From Lachnospiraceae bacterium 10-1 (GTDB lineage Bacteria; Bacillota; Clostridia; Lachnospirales; Lachnospiraceae), in the NCBI GenBank assembly GCA_000403495.2, contig KE159818.1:124001-188000 (forward strand): a stretch of 64,000 bases of DNA, given 5' to 3'. Positions 17,821-26,462 of the stretch are shown piece by piece (position 1 is the first letter of the stretch; each line of letters begins with the position of its first letter). The translations under genes and the position numbers were made by a program. Below the pieces are notes generated by a model. That model had not been told where the DNA came from. It saw only the letters and a list, made by a program, of their open reading frames with translations, and ran no database searches.

Positions 17821-18776
17821 CCTTTCTCTCCCCTGCTTTCCCTTCTTAAACGGTTTTCTTTTTCACAGACCAATGTAAACCGATACTCAAAATCCCTTCG
17901 GTTTTTCATTGCCATATTAGATAAAATCAGCCCTGCAAAAAAAGACTGAATAGCCGCCATCATAACAAAACCACAGACAATCAGTGTTGGGAATTTTAAT
18001 ACCAGTCCCGTCCGTAAAAATTCTATCAGAACCGGTATAAAAAACAGGATTGCCATTACTGATAACAAAAGAGCTAAAATACTGAAAAATCCAAAGGGTT
18101 TATAATCACGGTAAAGCCTGAAGATAGTTCCCAGCACCTTAAATCCGTCAGAATAAGTATTAAGCTTTGACACGCTTCCCTCCGGCCTGTCCCTGTATTC
18201 CACAATCACATTATCAATCTGCATATGATTATAGACCGCATGAATGGTCATCTCCGTTTCAATCTCAAATCCCTTGGAAAGCACAGGGAATGTTTTCACA
18301 AATCCATAGCTGAAAGCCCGGAATCCGGTCATAATATCCTTCACCTTGCATCCAAATAAGTGATTGATGCTGGCTCTTACCAAAGAATTTCCCATATTAT
18401 GAAATGGTCTTTTATTTTCCTCAAAATAAGTGGAAGAAAGGCGGTCACCTACCACCATGTCCGCATTATGATTTAATACCTTGTCCACCATCTCTGGTGC
18501 AAATTCCATAGGGTATGTGTCATCCCCATCCACCATAATATAACACCGGGCCTCTATTTCCCGAAACATCCTTCTGATCACATTGCCCTTTCCCTGCATA
18601 TATTCCTTGCGGACAACTGCCCCCTCTGCTTGCGCTATCTGGGCTGTCTGGTCTGTGGAATTATTGTCATATACATAAATAACTGCCTCCGGCAGGGCTG
18701 CTTTTGTGTCTTTGATTACCTTGGCAATTGTTTTTTCCTCGTTATAACAAGGAATTAAAACTGCAATTTTATCCAT
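17817..18776 (-). CDS. Family 2 glycosyltransferase with C-terminal membrane anchor
   Basis: A dolichyl/undecaprenyl-phosphate-mannose-synthase-like enzyme of 319 residues. The GT2 domain shows VLIPCYNEEKTI, the nucleotide-sugar DGDDTYP motif and TGFRAFSYGF. Two hydrophobic segments follow (about residues 225-250 and 262-290). It would transfer a sugar to undecaprenyl phosphate at the inner membrane. I start at the ATG at 18776 with AGAAGGA upstream rather than an in-frame GTG at 18800. It is coupled by a 4-bp overlap to the DUF6044 gene. A possible own promoter sits at 18824-18852, so it may be only partly dependent on the upstream switch. Confidence 0.88.
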   Translation of the reverse strand: MDKIAVLIPCYNEEKTIAKVIKDTKAALPEAVIYVYDNNSTDQTAQIAQAEGAVVRKEYMQGKGNVIRRMFREIEARCYIMVDGDDTYPMEFAPEMVDKVLNHNADMVVGDRLSSTYFEENKRPFHNMGNSLVRASINHLFGCKVKDIMTGFRAFSYGFVKTFPVLSKGFEIETEMTIHAVYNHMQIDNVIVEYRDRPEGSVSKLNTYSDGFKVLGTIFRLYRDYKPFGFFSILALLLSVMAILFFIPVLIEFLRTGLVLKFPTLIVCGFVMMAAIQSFFAGLILSNMAMKNRRDFEYRFTLVCEKENRLRRESRGEKG

Positions 18777-18823
18777 TTGGATGTTCCTTCTTTCTTTCAC
18801 AAATATGGCACACTTCCTTTGTT

Positions 18824-18852
18824 ATTTTATCAGAGTTTCCAAGGGAAGTCTA
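18824..18852 (-). promoter_or_regulatory. Possible promoter for the glycosyltransferase pair
   Basis: Minus strand: -35 TAGACT (18847-18852, overlapping the lipoprotein stop), 17-bp spacer, -10 TAAAAT (18824-18829) preceded by TGA, an extended -10. If active it would partly uncouple the glycosyltransferase genes from the invertible promoter upstream. Confidence 0.45.
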
Positions 18853-19305
18853 GTTATGAATTTCCCTTACATTCCAGTCATTTCCACAGCGCCAGGGACT
18901 ATCCATCCTAACATACATAATATCATTTTCCCCCGTTTTTAAAATCAGGTGATAACCTTCCTTGTTATCCGCACAAAAAAACGCACTGCCTTTTTGATAA
19001 TTTATATTAAATCCTTTTTGGTAACATGCCGCTGCATATTTATTAAATTCCCCTTCATGTATTTCCGCAACTGACACTGCAAACCCATATTCTGACTCCC
19101 ATTCTACCCTGCCTAAGTCAAATTCGGGCTCCGGAATCAAGGATGCCATTTCATTTTCAGGCCAATAAGATTTTTCATAATCCTTTCCCCATAGAATACC
19201 CATCGCATTTGACGGAACGCTTTTACCGCCTCCGCTGCTTGCACACCCTGTAAAAATCATTCCCCATAGAACAATAATGCAAACACCTTTCCTTATTTTT
19301 CTCAT
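18850..19305 (-). CDS. Predicted lipoprotein, DUF6591-like
   Basis: A 151-residue secreted lipoprotein. The N-terminus has two basic residues, a hydrophobic stretch (VCIIVLWGMIFTG) and a lipobox FTGC at about residues 19-22. The mature part contains LIPEPEFDLGRVEWESEYGFAVSVAEI, KYAAACYQKGF and GYHLILKTGENDIMYVRM, broken here by short loops; this pattern resembles DUF6591 proteins, whose function is unknown. I use the ATG at 19305 with AGGGG upstream instead of an in-frame start at 19341. The 74 bp between the start and the invertible element hold no convincing promoter of their own, so expression may depend on the element being in the other orientation. Confidence 0.75.
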   Translation of the reverse strand: MRKIRKGVCIIVLWGMIFTGCASSGGGKSVPSNAMGILWGKDYEKSYWPENEMASLIPEPEFDLGRVEWESEYGFAVSVAEIHEGEFNKYAAACYQKGFNINYQKGSAFFCADNKEGYHLILKTGENDIMYVRMDSPWRCGNDWNVREIHN

Positions 19306-19378
19306 TCGTATTCCCCTGCCTTTCACACAAAAAGCCGCCACGCAGAATTTGCGCCCACAAGCTTCTTCCCTTACAAAT

Positions 19379-19518
19379 TACGTAAAATTGTACTTTTACA
19401 AAGGAAAGTATTTTTGCCCATAAGGAGCAGGAATCAGTTGGCAAAAGGCATTTTTTGTAGTAAAATGCAAACCAGTTAGGGAAAATATGTACAGTTTGTA
19501 AAAGTACACCTTTACAAA
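19379..19518. repeat. Putative invertible DNA element (inverted recombination sites)
   Basis: Two 24-bp dyad sites face each other. The right site (19495-19518) is TTTGTAAA, eight bases, TTTACAAA: a perfect 8-bp dyad. The left site (19379-19402) is TACGTAAA, eight bases, TTTACAAA. Comparing one site with the reverse complement of the other gives a perfect 14-bp match (TGTACTTTTACAAA at 19389-19402 against 19495-19508) plus a matching GTAAA two bases further on. The central dinucleotide is GT on the left and AC on the right, identical but inverted, which for a serine recombinase predicts inversion of the roughly 116 bp between the centres. The right site ends 6 bp from the stop of the adjacent recombinase gene. 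Confidence 0.75.
19438..19466 (+). promoter_or_regulatory. Promoter inside the invertible element
   Basis: -35 TTGGCA (19438-19443), 17-bp spacer, -10 TAAAAT (19461-19466); each hexamer is one mismatch from consensus. As sequenced it points rightward into the 3' end of the recombinase gene (antisense). After inversion the -10 would map near 19431-19436 on the minus strand, firing into the lipoprotein gene with a leader of about 120 nt. A 7-bp stem (GCATTTT with AAAATGC) overlaps the spacer and -10. Confidence 0.65.
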
Positions 19519-19524
19519 TTTTTA

Positions 19525-20173
<649 letters not shown>

Positions 20174-20213
20174 TATAAAAGTTATTATTTACTAAAATCC
20201 GGAGAGAAAACAA

Positions 20214-20954
20214 ATGATTCGAATAATTTTGGTAGCTGTCTTTGTAGTTTTATTTTTAGTTCTCAGTATTCCCCTTTTGATTACTGAATGGATTATTGGC
20301 AAATTCAATATGGACCTGAAAAACAAAAGTTCCCTTGCCATTGTAAACTGGGCGTTCAGGGTATGTCTCTTTTTTGCAGGAACCACTGTTATTGTAAAAG
20401 GAGAAGAAAATGTACCAAAGGATGAGCCTGTGCTTTATATTGGAAACCACAGAAGCTACTTTGACATTTTAATTACTTATGTGCGGGTTCCCAGACCTAC
20501 CGGCTACATTGCAAAACGTGAGATGCTTAAGTGGCCACTTTTAGTTAGCTGGATGAAAAATCTGCACTGCCTGTTTTTAGACCGGAATGATGTAAAGCAG
20601 GGGCTTAAGATCATTCTCACTGCAATTGAAAAAATAAAATCAGGCATATCCATCTGTATTTTTCCGGAAGGCACCAGGAACAAAGAGAATCATACCTTTA
20701 TGGAATTTCACGAGGGAAGCTTTAAAATTGCCTCTAAGTCAGGATGTCCTATTATTCCCATGACAATTTACAACTCTGCTGATATTTTTGAAGATCACCT
20801 TCCAAAAATCAAAAAAACACAGGTGATCTTAGAGTACGGAAAACCTATTTATGTTAAAGATCTGGCCAAAGAAGATCAGAAGAAAATTGGTGCATATACC
20901 AAAAATATTATTATGGAAACTTATTTTAAAATCAAAGAAGAAGCAGGTCAATAA
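20214..20954 (+). CDS. plsC: 1-acyl-sn-glycerol-3-phosphate acyltransferase (PlsC family)
   Basis: Adds the second acyl chain to lysophosphatidate in phospholipid synthesis. 246 residues. An N-terminal membrane helix (residues 2-20) is followed by the HX4D motif NHRSYFD and the FPEGTRN substrate motif; IIPMTIYN matches the fourth conserved block. The ATG has GGAGAG eight bases upstream. It is a single-gene unit: divergent from the recombinase gene, with a clear promoter and a terminator that overlaps its stop codon. Confidence 0.92.
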   Translation: MIRIILVAVFVVLFLVLSIPLLITEWIIGKFNMDLKNKSSLAIVNWAFRVCLFFAGTTVIVKGEENVPKDEPVLYIGNHRSYFDILITYVRVPRPTGYIAKREMLKWPLLVSWMKNLHCLFLDRNDVKQGLKIILTAIEKIKSGISICIFPEGTRNKENHTFMEFHEGSFKIASKSGCPIIPMTIYNSADIFEDHLPKIKKTQVILEYGKPIYVKDLAKEDQKKIGAYTKNIIMETYFKIKEEAGQ

Positions 20955-20969
20955 CCTGCTTCCTTTTTT
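20940..20969 (+). terminator. Terminator overlapping the plsC stop
   Basis: GAAGCAGGT (20940-20948) pairs with ACCTGCTTC (20954-20962) around a 5-nt loop, followed by seven T residues. The plsC stop codon lies at the loop and the first base of the right arm. Confidence 0.92.
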
Positions 20970-20993
20970 AAACAACTGTCCTTATCAAATAAT

Positions 20994-22376
20994 TCATTTA
21001 TTACCATCATCTGCTTTCAAAAACTCCACTACCTGCTCAAACTTCATTCCGTGTGAAGCTTTCACAAGAATATTATCTCCCCGCCGCAAAATTTTTTCTA
21101 AATTTTCCAGCAGTTCTTCCTTTGTTTGAAAATAATATGCTTTTTTCTTTTTTTCTTTTAAAGCGCATTCATACATACATCTGGAAAGCCTGCCCACACA
21201 CACCAATATATCAATGCCTTTTCCGGCAGCATAGCGGCCGACTTCCCCATGCATTTCCTTCTCTCTTTCCCCCAGCTCAAACATATCTCCCAAAATTGCC
21301 ACTTTTCTGCCAAGTGCCATAGAAAGCAGATCAATGGCTGCCTTCATGGAAACAGGATTGGCATTATAACAATCATCAATAACTGTATAAGAAGACAGCC
21401 CAATTACATTGCTTCTTCCTCCTACCGCCTGTACTTTTGATATTCCTGCTTTTATCTGCTCCTTAGAAAGCCCCATGCATTTTCCAACTGCCGCCGCTGC
21501 CAGTGCATTATATACCATGTGCCCGCCAGGAAGAGGGATTTCCACGGGAAAAACCTCAAGCCCCACATGGATTACTGCTTCAGATCCAAATAATCCCTTA
21601 TTCATCACATTAGAAGCAAACACTTGATTTCCTATTTCAAGACCAAAGCGCACTACTTCATGATCCCCTGCTGCCTTTACCCTGACCAGCATGTCATCAT
21701 CGCCATTTACAAACACGTATCCGTCAGGATTCATAAAATCAAAAATTTCCGCCTTTGCTTTTAAGATCCCTTCCCTTGTCCCAAGATTTTCTAAATGGCA
21801 CTGCCCAATATTTGTTATGACACACATGTCAGGTTTTCCGATTCTGCTTAACCTGTGCATCTCTCCAAAATCACTGATTCCCATTTCCAAAACTGCTGCC
21901 TGGTGCTCCGGCCTGATTTGTAAAACCGTAAGGGGCAGTCCCACTTCATTATTAAAATTACCTTCTGTTTTTAATACACAAAATCCTTCTGACAGAACTG
22001 ATGCAATCATTTCCTTGGTACTGGTTTTCCCTACGCTCCCTGTAATGCCCACCACAGGAATATTTAACTGGCTTCTGTAAAATTCAGCAATATCTTTAAG
22101 GGCCTGAAAGGAATCCTGAACAAGAATATAAGGCACCTGGCAGTCTACAGGTTCTCTTTCGCACACAACAGCCAGCGCACCCATTTCCCCCATTTGTGGA
22201 ATGAAATCATGTCCATCCGCCCGTTCACCCTTCGTGGCAATAAACACACCCCCCATTGTCATCTTCCTTGAATCAATCACCACACAGGATGCTTCAAAAT
22301 TATTTTTTTCATCCCCAAAAAGCTTTCCGCCACAAGCCTTTGCAATATTGCCCACTGTCATATTTTTCATATGCAT
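20994..22376 (-). CDS. murF: UDP-N-acetylmuramoyl-tripeptide--D-alanyl-D-alanine ligase
   Basis: Adds the D-Ala-D-Ala dipeptide to the peptidoglycan precursor. 460 residues, normal length. The Mur-ligase ATP loop is GITGSVGKTSTKEM; NFNNEVGLPLT and DDCYNANPVSMKAAID are diagnostic of MurF. The ATG at 22376 has GTGAGG seven bases upstream. It lies 28 bp downstream of ddl, which makes its dipeptide substrate, so the two form a functional operon. It converges on plsC. Confidence 0.95.
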   Translation of the reverse strand: MHMKNMTVGNIAKACGGKLFGDEKNNFEASCVVIDSRKMTMGGVFIATKGERADGHDFIPQMGEMGALAVVCEREPVDCQVPYILVQDSFQALKDIAEFYRSQLNIPVVGITGSVGKTSTKEMIASVLSEGFCVLKTEGNFNNEVGLPLTVLQIRPEHQAAVLEMGISDFGEMHRLSRIGKPDMCVITNIGQCHLENLGTREGILKAKAEIFDFMNPDGYVFVNGDDDMLVRVKAAGDHEVVRFGLEIGNQVFASNVMNKGLFGSEAVIHVGLEVFPVEIPLPGGHMVYNALAAAAVGKCMGLSKEQIKAGISKVQAVGGRSNVIGLSSYTVIDDCYNANPVSMKAAIDLLSMALGRKVAILGDMFELGEREKEMHGEVGRYAAGKGIDILVCVGRLSRCMYECALKEKKKKAYYFQTKEELLENLEKILRRGDNILVKASHGMKFEQVVEFLKADDGNK

Positions 22377-22404
22377 ACTTCAACCTCACATTCCTGAAAT
22401 TCAT

Positions 22405-23427
22405 TTATTTCACTGCTGCCTCAATAATCTTCTCACACAATTCTTCAAATGAAATTCCTATGGCTTCCGCTTCCTGAGGAAGCAGGGATGTAGGCGTCAT
22501 GCCGGGCAGTGTATTTGCTTCCAGGCAATAAATTTCTCCTGTGTTGCTCATCATAAAATCCATTCTGGCATAATTTTTCAGCCGCAGTACACGAAAAGCT
22601 TCTTCTGCATAGGCCTGCATTTCTTTTGTTTTTTCCTCTGAAATCTCCGCAGGGCAAGTCTCAATGGCTGAGCCTGCCTGATACTTGTTTTTATAATCAT
22701 AAAAACCCTGTAACGGGGCAATTTCAATGACAGGAAGCGCTTTTCCTTCTATAACTCCCACAGAAAACTCCCGTCCTTTTATGTATTGTTCCACAATCAC
22801 TTCATTATCATAACGAAAAGCCTCTTCTAACGCTTTTTCATACTCCTGTTCCTTTTGGGCAATGCTGACGCCTACACTGGAACCACCGCAGCAGGCTTTA
22901 ACAATACAGGGAACAGGAAATTCCTTTGCCTTTTCTCCTTTTTTCAGACGGATTCCTGCCGGAGACGGGATTCCATAGCAGGTGAAAATATCCTTGGTAA
23001 TTCCTTTATCCATACAGATGGCTGAACTCACATAATCTGTTCCTGTATAGGCAATCCCCATAAGATCAAAGCAGGCCTGTATTTTTCCATTTTCTCCGTT
23101 TTCTCCATGAAGCGCCATAAAAACCACATCTGATGCCTGGCAGATGGAAATAACATTTGCCCCGAAAAAGTTTTTATCTCCGTCAGGCCGCATTGCTTTT
23201 ATCTGTTCAATATCAGGATTTTTATCACTAATACCCCCTATTTCCTTATCCCATTCTTCATCTTTTTCAAAAATATTCTCAATATCTTCACCTGTGTACC
23301 CTAAATACACATCCAACAGGACTGCCTTATGTCCATTCTTTTTTAAGGCTTTATATATCATAACTCCTGAACTTAAAGAAACATCCCTCTCTGTGCTGGT
23401 TCCACCTGCTAAAACTACAATTTTCAT
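22405..23427 (-). CDS. ddl: D-alanine--D-alanine ligase
   Basis: Makes the D-Ala-D-Ala dipeptide used by MurF. MKIVVLAGGTSTERDVSLSSG is a canonical Ddl start; ALHGENGENGKIQ, CCGGSSVGVS, FYDYKNKY (omega loop with the Tyr typical of D-Ala-D-Ala rather than D-Ala-D-Lac ligases) and EANTLPGMTPTSL follow. Two starts are possible: 23439, where AGGAG is only one base away, and 23427, where it is 13 bases away. I prefer 23427 because it matches the family N-terminus. The product is 340 aa. Nothing in the sequence suggests glycopeptide resistance. Confidence 0.94.
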   Translation of the reverse strand: MKIVVLAGGTSTERDVSLSSGVMIYKALKKNGHKAVLLDVYLGYTGEDIENIFEKDEEWDKEIGGISDKNPDIEQIKAMRPDGDKNFFGANVISICQASDVVFMALHGENGENGKIQACFDLMGIAYTGTDYVSSAICMDKGITKDIFTCYGIPSPAGIRLKKGEKAKEFPVPCIVKACCGGSSVGVSIAQKEQEYEKALEEAFRYDNEVIVEQYIKGREFSVGVIEGKALPVIEIAPLQGFYDYKNKYQAGSAIETCPAEISEEKTKEMQAYAEEAFRVLRLKNYARMDFMMSNTGEIYCLEANTLPGMTPTSLLPQEAEAIGISFEELCEKIIEAAVK

Positions 23428-23577
23428 TGTTATAACCATGCTCCTTTCAACGTCTTACATTTCCCTTAATCATTTACACCGTTTATCTACATACAAGCTG
23501 ACATTTCATCTATTTTATTCCTGAATCTTTCATCAATAAAGAGAATATTCTGCCTACATTATTGCAAAACATGCTGC

Positions 23578-25152
23578 TTATCCGGCTGATCTGTCGATAA
23601 CTTCACTGAGCATGAAAATAAGTTTGCTGTCCGTATCAAACTGCTTCATAATCCCAATATTTTCTTCTCCGTTTCCATAACTGTTTTCTCCAAAACCGTC
23701 GACATAACTGACAGCTATGTCATTTCTTCCAAACAGATAATGAAGATGATTTTCTATGGCTGTTCCGTATTCATAATTGGCAATAATGTGATTCACTACC
23801 ATCAGATACATTATATTAAGTAACAATTGGCGGTTATTATCCTGCTCTTTATTTGCTGCGGCAAGATAAAGATTATCATTGGCATCTTCAGAAATTCTCT
23901 CAGCCTGCTGCATCAACATTTTCATAATCTGATCACATAAGGCAAGTTCAACCTTCTGCTTGGTAGAAATATAGGTAACACAGCCCATTAAAACAATTTC
24001 ATCCTGCTCATACAAGTTCTCTTCGCTGTTTATAAATTCTTCAATATATTTATGGCAGCTTCGCTGACCTGCCGCACGATACAATTCTGCCGCCGCCGCA
24101 AATTTCCATTTATTTGTTTCATCACTTTCACCAGATAAATCCAGCTCTGCATGCTTCCAGGCTCTGTCTGCTGCCTGAAGGCAGTAGGTGGCATATTCCG
24201 TATCAAAATTCTGATACAAATAGCTGAACTTAGCTAACGCCATGGCAAATGCTCTTTCTGCCTCCGCTGATGAGGGCTCCAGATAAATATCTGACGATTT
24301 ACCGGAAGCATCATTATTTGATCCGTAAACAGACACGCCTGAATAGACCTCTCCTGTCTGTTTATCCTGCATTTTCAGCATCCATTCAACTTCATACTTC
24401 ACTTCATCCAAAATATCAGGAATGCCATTTCCACTTTCCGGAATTTCGTAATCGTCTGTAAATGCCTTTTCATATAGTTCATAAGAAAGAAGCATCACTG
24501 ACATGGCCTGTGCTGCCGTTATCACATCCTTCTGCCCCTTTTCATCCTGGTGCCATCCCCCTGAAACATCAACACTGACAGAGGTATCTTCCTTAAGCAT
24601 TACCTTGCCGATATGACATGCATTATGTGCATTCTCACCTGCATATTCTGTCGTCAGTGTAATGCCGCAGCGGTTATAATAATATTGCCGGCATGCCTCT
24701 TTAAAAACATCTCTATAAATATCCTCCCCAATGGAAAAGGAATATGACCTTCCCAGTACAGGCGCTTCTATGTAATAATTGCCCGGTGTCTGCAGCCCGG
24801 AGAAATCTCCATAGCTATTATATTCTTCCAGTTCCTGATTATATCCCTGCTCCTCCAAAAATCCTGTATATACGGTCTCTTTGCTCTCCATATCAATCAC
24901 ATAAAAAACATCAGGCAGCTCATCTCCCTGAAAAACAGCCACCTTTTTGCTTTCAGGCATATATCCTAATTGATTGATCAAAATTCCCGGAGTACTTGCC
25001 GGAACCTCATAGGAAAGGTCCGGTGTTTCCTCCATACTGACAAAATTATCATCTCCGGATGGGATCGGTATATATTTATCCAAGGGTATCTGCTGACAGC
25101 CAGCAAGTAAAACAGCACATGCAAGCGCAATTACCATCATTTGTTTTCTCAA
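23578..25152 (-). CDS. Lipoprotein with degenerate glycoside hydrolase family 9 fold
   Basis: A 524-residue lipoprotein: signal and lipobox VLLAGC (about residues 14-19), an N-terminal immunoglobulin-like domain typical of GH9 enzymes (ILINQLGYMPESKKVAVF, then GLQTPGNYYIEAP), and an alpha/alpha-barrel region from about residue 145. The GH9 signature normally reads GGWYDAGDYGKY, with two catalytic-site Asp; here the equivalent stretch is GGWHQDEKGQKDV, so both Asp are lost or shifted. The usual C-terminal catalytic Glu region is also hard to recognise. It may bind rather than cleave glycans, or use another mechanism. It starts at TTG (25152) with GGAGG seven bases upstream. It lies 39 bp after the amidohydrolase gene. 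Confidence 0.75.
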   Translation of the reverse strand: MRKQMMVIALACAVLLAGCQQIPLDKYIPIPSGDDNFVSMEETPDLSYEVPASTPGILINQLGYMPESKKVAVFQGDELPDVFYVIDMESKETVYTGFLEEQGYNQELEEYNSYGDFSGLQTPGNYYIEAPVLGRSYSFSIGEDIYRDVFKEACRQYYYNRCGITLTTEYAGENAHNACHIGKVMLKEDTSVSVDVSGGWHQDEKGQKDVITAAQAMSVMLLSYELYEKAFTDDYEIPESGNGIPDILDEVKYEVEWMLKMQDKQTGEVYSGVSVYGSNNDASGKSSDIYLEPSSAEAERAFAMALAKFSYLYQNFDTEYATYCLQAADRAWKHAELDLSGESDETNKWKFAAAAELYRAAGQRSCHKYIEEFINSEENLYEQDEIVLMGCVTYISTKQKVELALCDQIMKMLMQQAERISEDANDNLYLAAANKEQDNNRQLLLNIMYLMVVNHIIANYEYGTAIENHLHYLFGRNDIAVSYVDGFGENSYGNGEENIGIMKQFDTDSKLIFMLSEVIDRSAG

Positions 25153-25191
25153 CCTTATTCCTCCTTCATAAGCCCAATACCCTGCCTTCGA

Positions 25192-26391
25192 TTATAACTG
25201 TTTTTGGGAAGTAGGTAAAGAAAATGATTGGTCTGCATACGCAATTTCTCCATTAATCAGGGTACACATTGCTTTTGTTGCCACCTCTAAGGGATTTCCA
25301 TTAAAAATAACAATATCTGCATCCTTTCCTTTTTCAAGACTTCCTATCCGGTGATCCACACCGCAGATCTGGGCTGGATATGTGGTAATGGATTTTAATG
25401 CCTCCATTTCCTCCATTCCGGCTTTTGCCGCCATTCCGGCGCAAATAGGCAGTGACTGTATCAAACTTACCGGATGATCCGTAGTAATAGCTGTTTTTAC
25501 TCCTGCTTTATTTAAAATGCCTACGGTTTTAAAGGCCATATTCTGAACCTCTATTTTATTTCTGCTGGCAAGATCCGGCCCAACAATTGCCGGAAATCCT
25601 GATTCTGCCACTTCCCGGGCAATTAAATGCCCTTCGCTGCAATGATCAAGCGTCATTTTCAGGCGATATTCTCTGGCAATCCTGATTGCCGTTAAAATGT
25701 CATCGGCCCTGTGCACATGAGCCTTTAAAGGAATTTCTCCTTCTAACACCGGCAGCCAGCATTCATATTTAAAATCAGGTTCTTTCAAGTCTCCTTTTTT
25801 CTTCTTTTCTCTATATTGGAATGCTTTAAACAACTCTTCCCTTAACATGGCTGCAATCGCCATACGGGTTGCAGGTGATTTTCCCTGACCGCCATAATTA
25901 ACTTTTGGATTTTCCCCAAAAGCCACTTTCATGGCAGCCGGATTTTTTATCACCAGCTTGTCAATATTTCTTCCATGTGTTTTTACAAATGCAAAGCTTC
26001 CTCCTACTACATTTGCACTTCCCGGTCCAATCATTGCTCCGGTTATTCCTGCACGGACTGCATCATCAAAAGCCGCATCCATTGGGTTAATGGCATCAAT
26101 GGCACGAAGATAAGGGGTAATGGGATCTACTGTTTCATTACAGTCATCTCCCTCCATTCCCTTTTTTTCCTCAGTAATCCCCATATGACAGTGTGCTTCT
26201 ATTAATCCGGGCATTACAATGCAGCCGGATGCATTAATTACCTCCATGCCGCTGCCGGACTGCAAAGGAAATGGGGCGCCATTTTTCATAGCCCCCAGAT
26301 CCTTTATCTTTCCTTCTTCAATGCATATATAGCCTTTTTCCCATATTTCTCCGGACATAGTTAAAACTCTGCCGCCAATTATATATAACAT
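25192..26391 (-). CDS. Amidohydrolase (imidazolonepropionase-like)
   Basis: A 399-residue metal-dependent hydrolase. The metal site is visible as EAHCHMG (HxH, about residues 66-68), two later His residues (KAHVHRADD and TLDHCSEGH) and Asp in ITTDHPVSL. The C-terminus returns to the small beta domain (GKDADIVIFNGNPLEV). Substrate is not evident; relatives act on cyclic amides or N-acyl compounds. It lies between spoIIQ and the GH9-like gene in the same direction with short gaps, so it may be part of a wall- or spore-related transcription unit, though that link is only positional. Confidence 0.85.
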   Translation of the reverse strand: MLYIIGGRVLTMSGEIWEKGYICIEEGKIKDLGAMKNGAPFPLQSGSGMEVINASGCIVMPGLIEAHCHMGITEEKKGMEGDDCNETVDPITPYLRAIDAINPMDAAFDDAVRAGITGAMIGPGSANVVGGSFAFVKTHGRNIDKLVIKNPAAMKVAFGENPKVNYGGQGKSPATRMAIAAMLREELFKAFQYREKKKKGDLKEPDFKYECWLPVLEGEIPLKAHVHRADDILTAIRIAREYRLKMTLDHCSEGHLIAREVAESGFPAIVGPDLASRNKIEVQNMAFKTVGILNKAGVKTAITTDHPVSLIQSLPICAGMAAKAGMEEMEALKSITTYPAQICGVDHRIGSLEKGKDADIVIFNGNPLEVATKAMCTLINGEIAYADQSFSLPTSQKQL

Positions 26392-26462
26392 TTCCGTATC
26401 CTTACCTTTCCTGTAAAAAGTGAAGTGTTAAAAACAATGCCTCCTCTTTATTCATAAAAAGG

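Noticed and set aside
19379-19518. Transposon resolution (res) site for a TnpR-type resolvase
   Set aside because: A res site would have three directly arranged subsites next to a transposase; here only two inverted dyads are present and no transposase is nearby.
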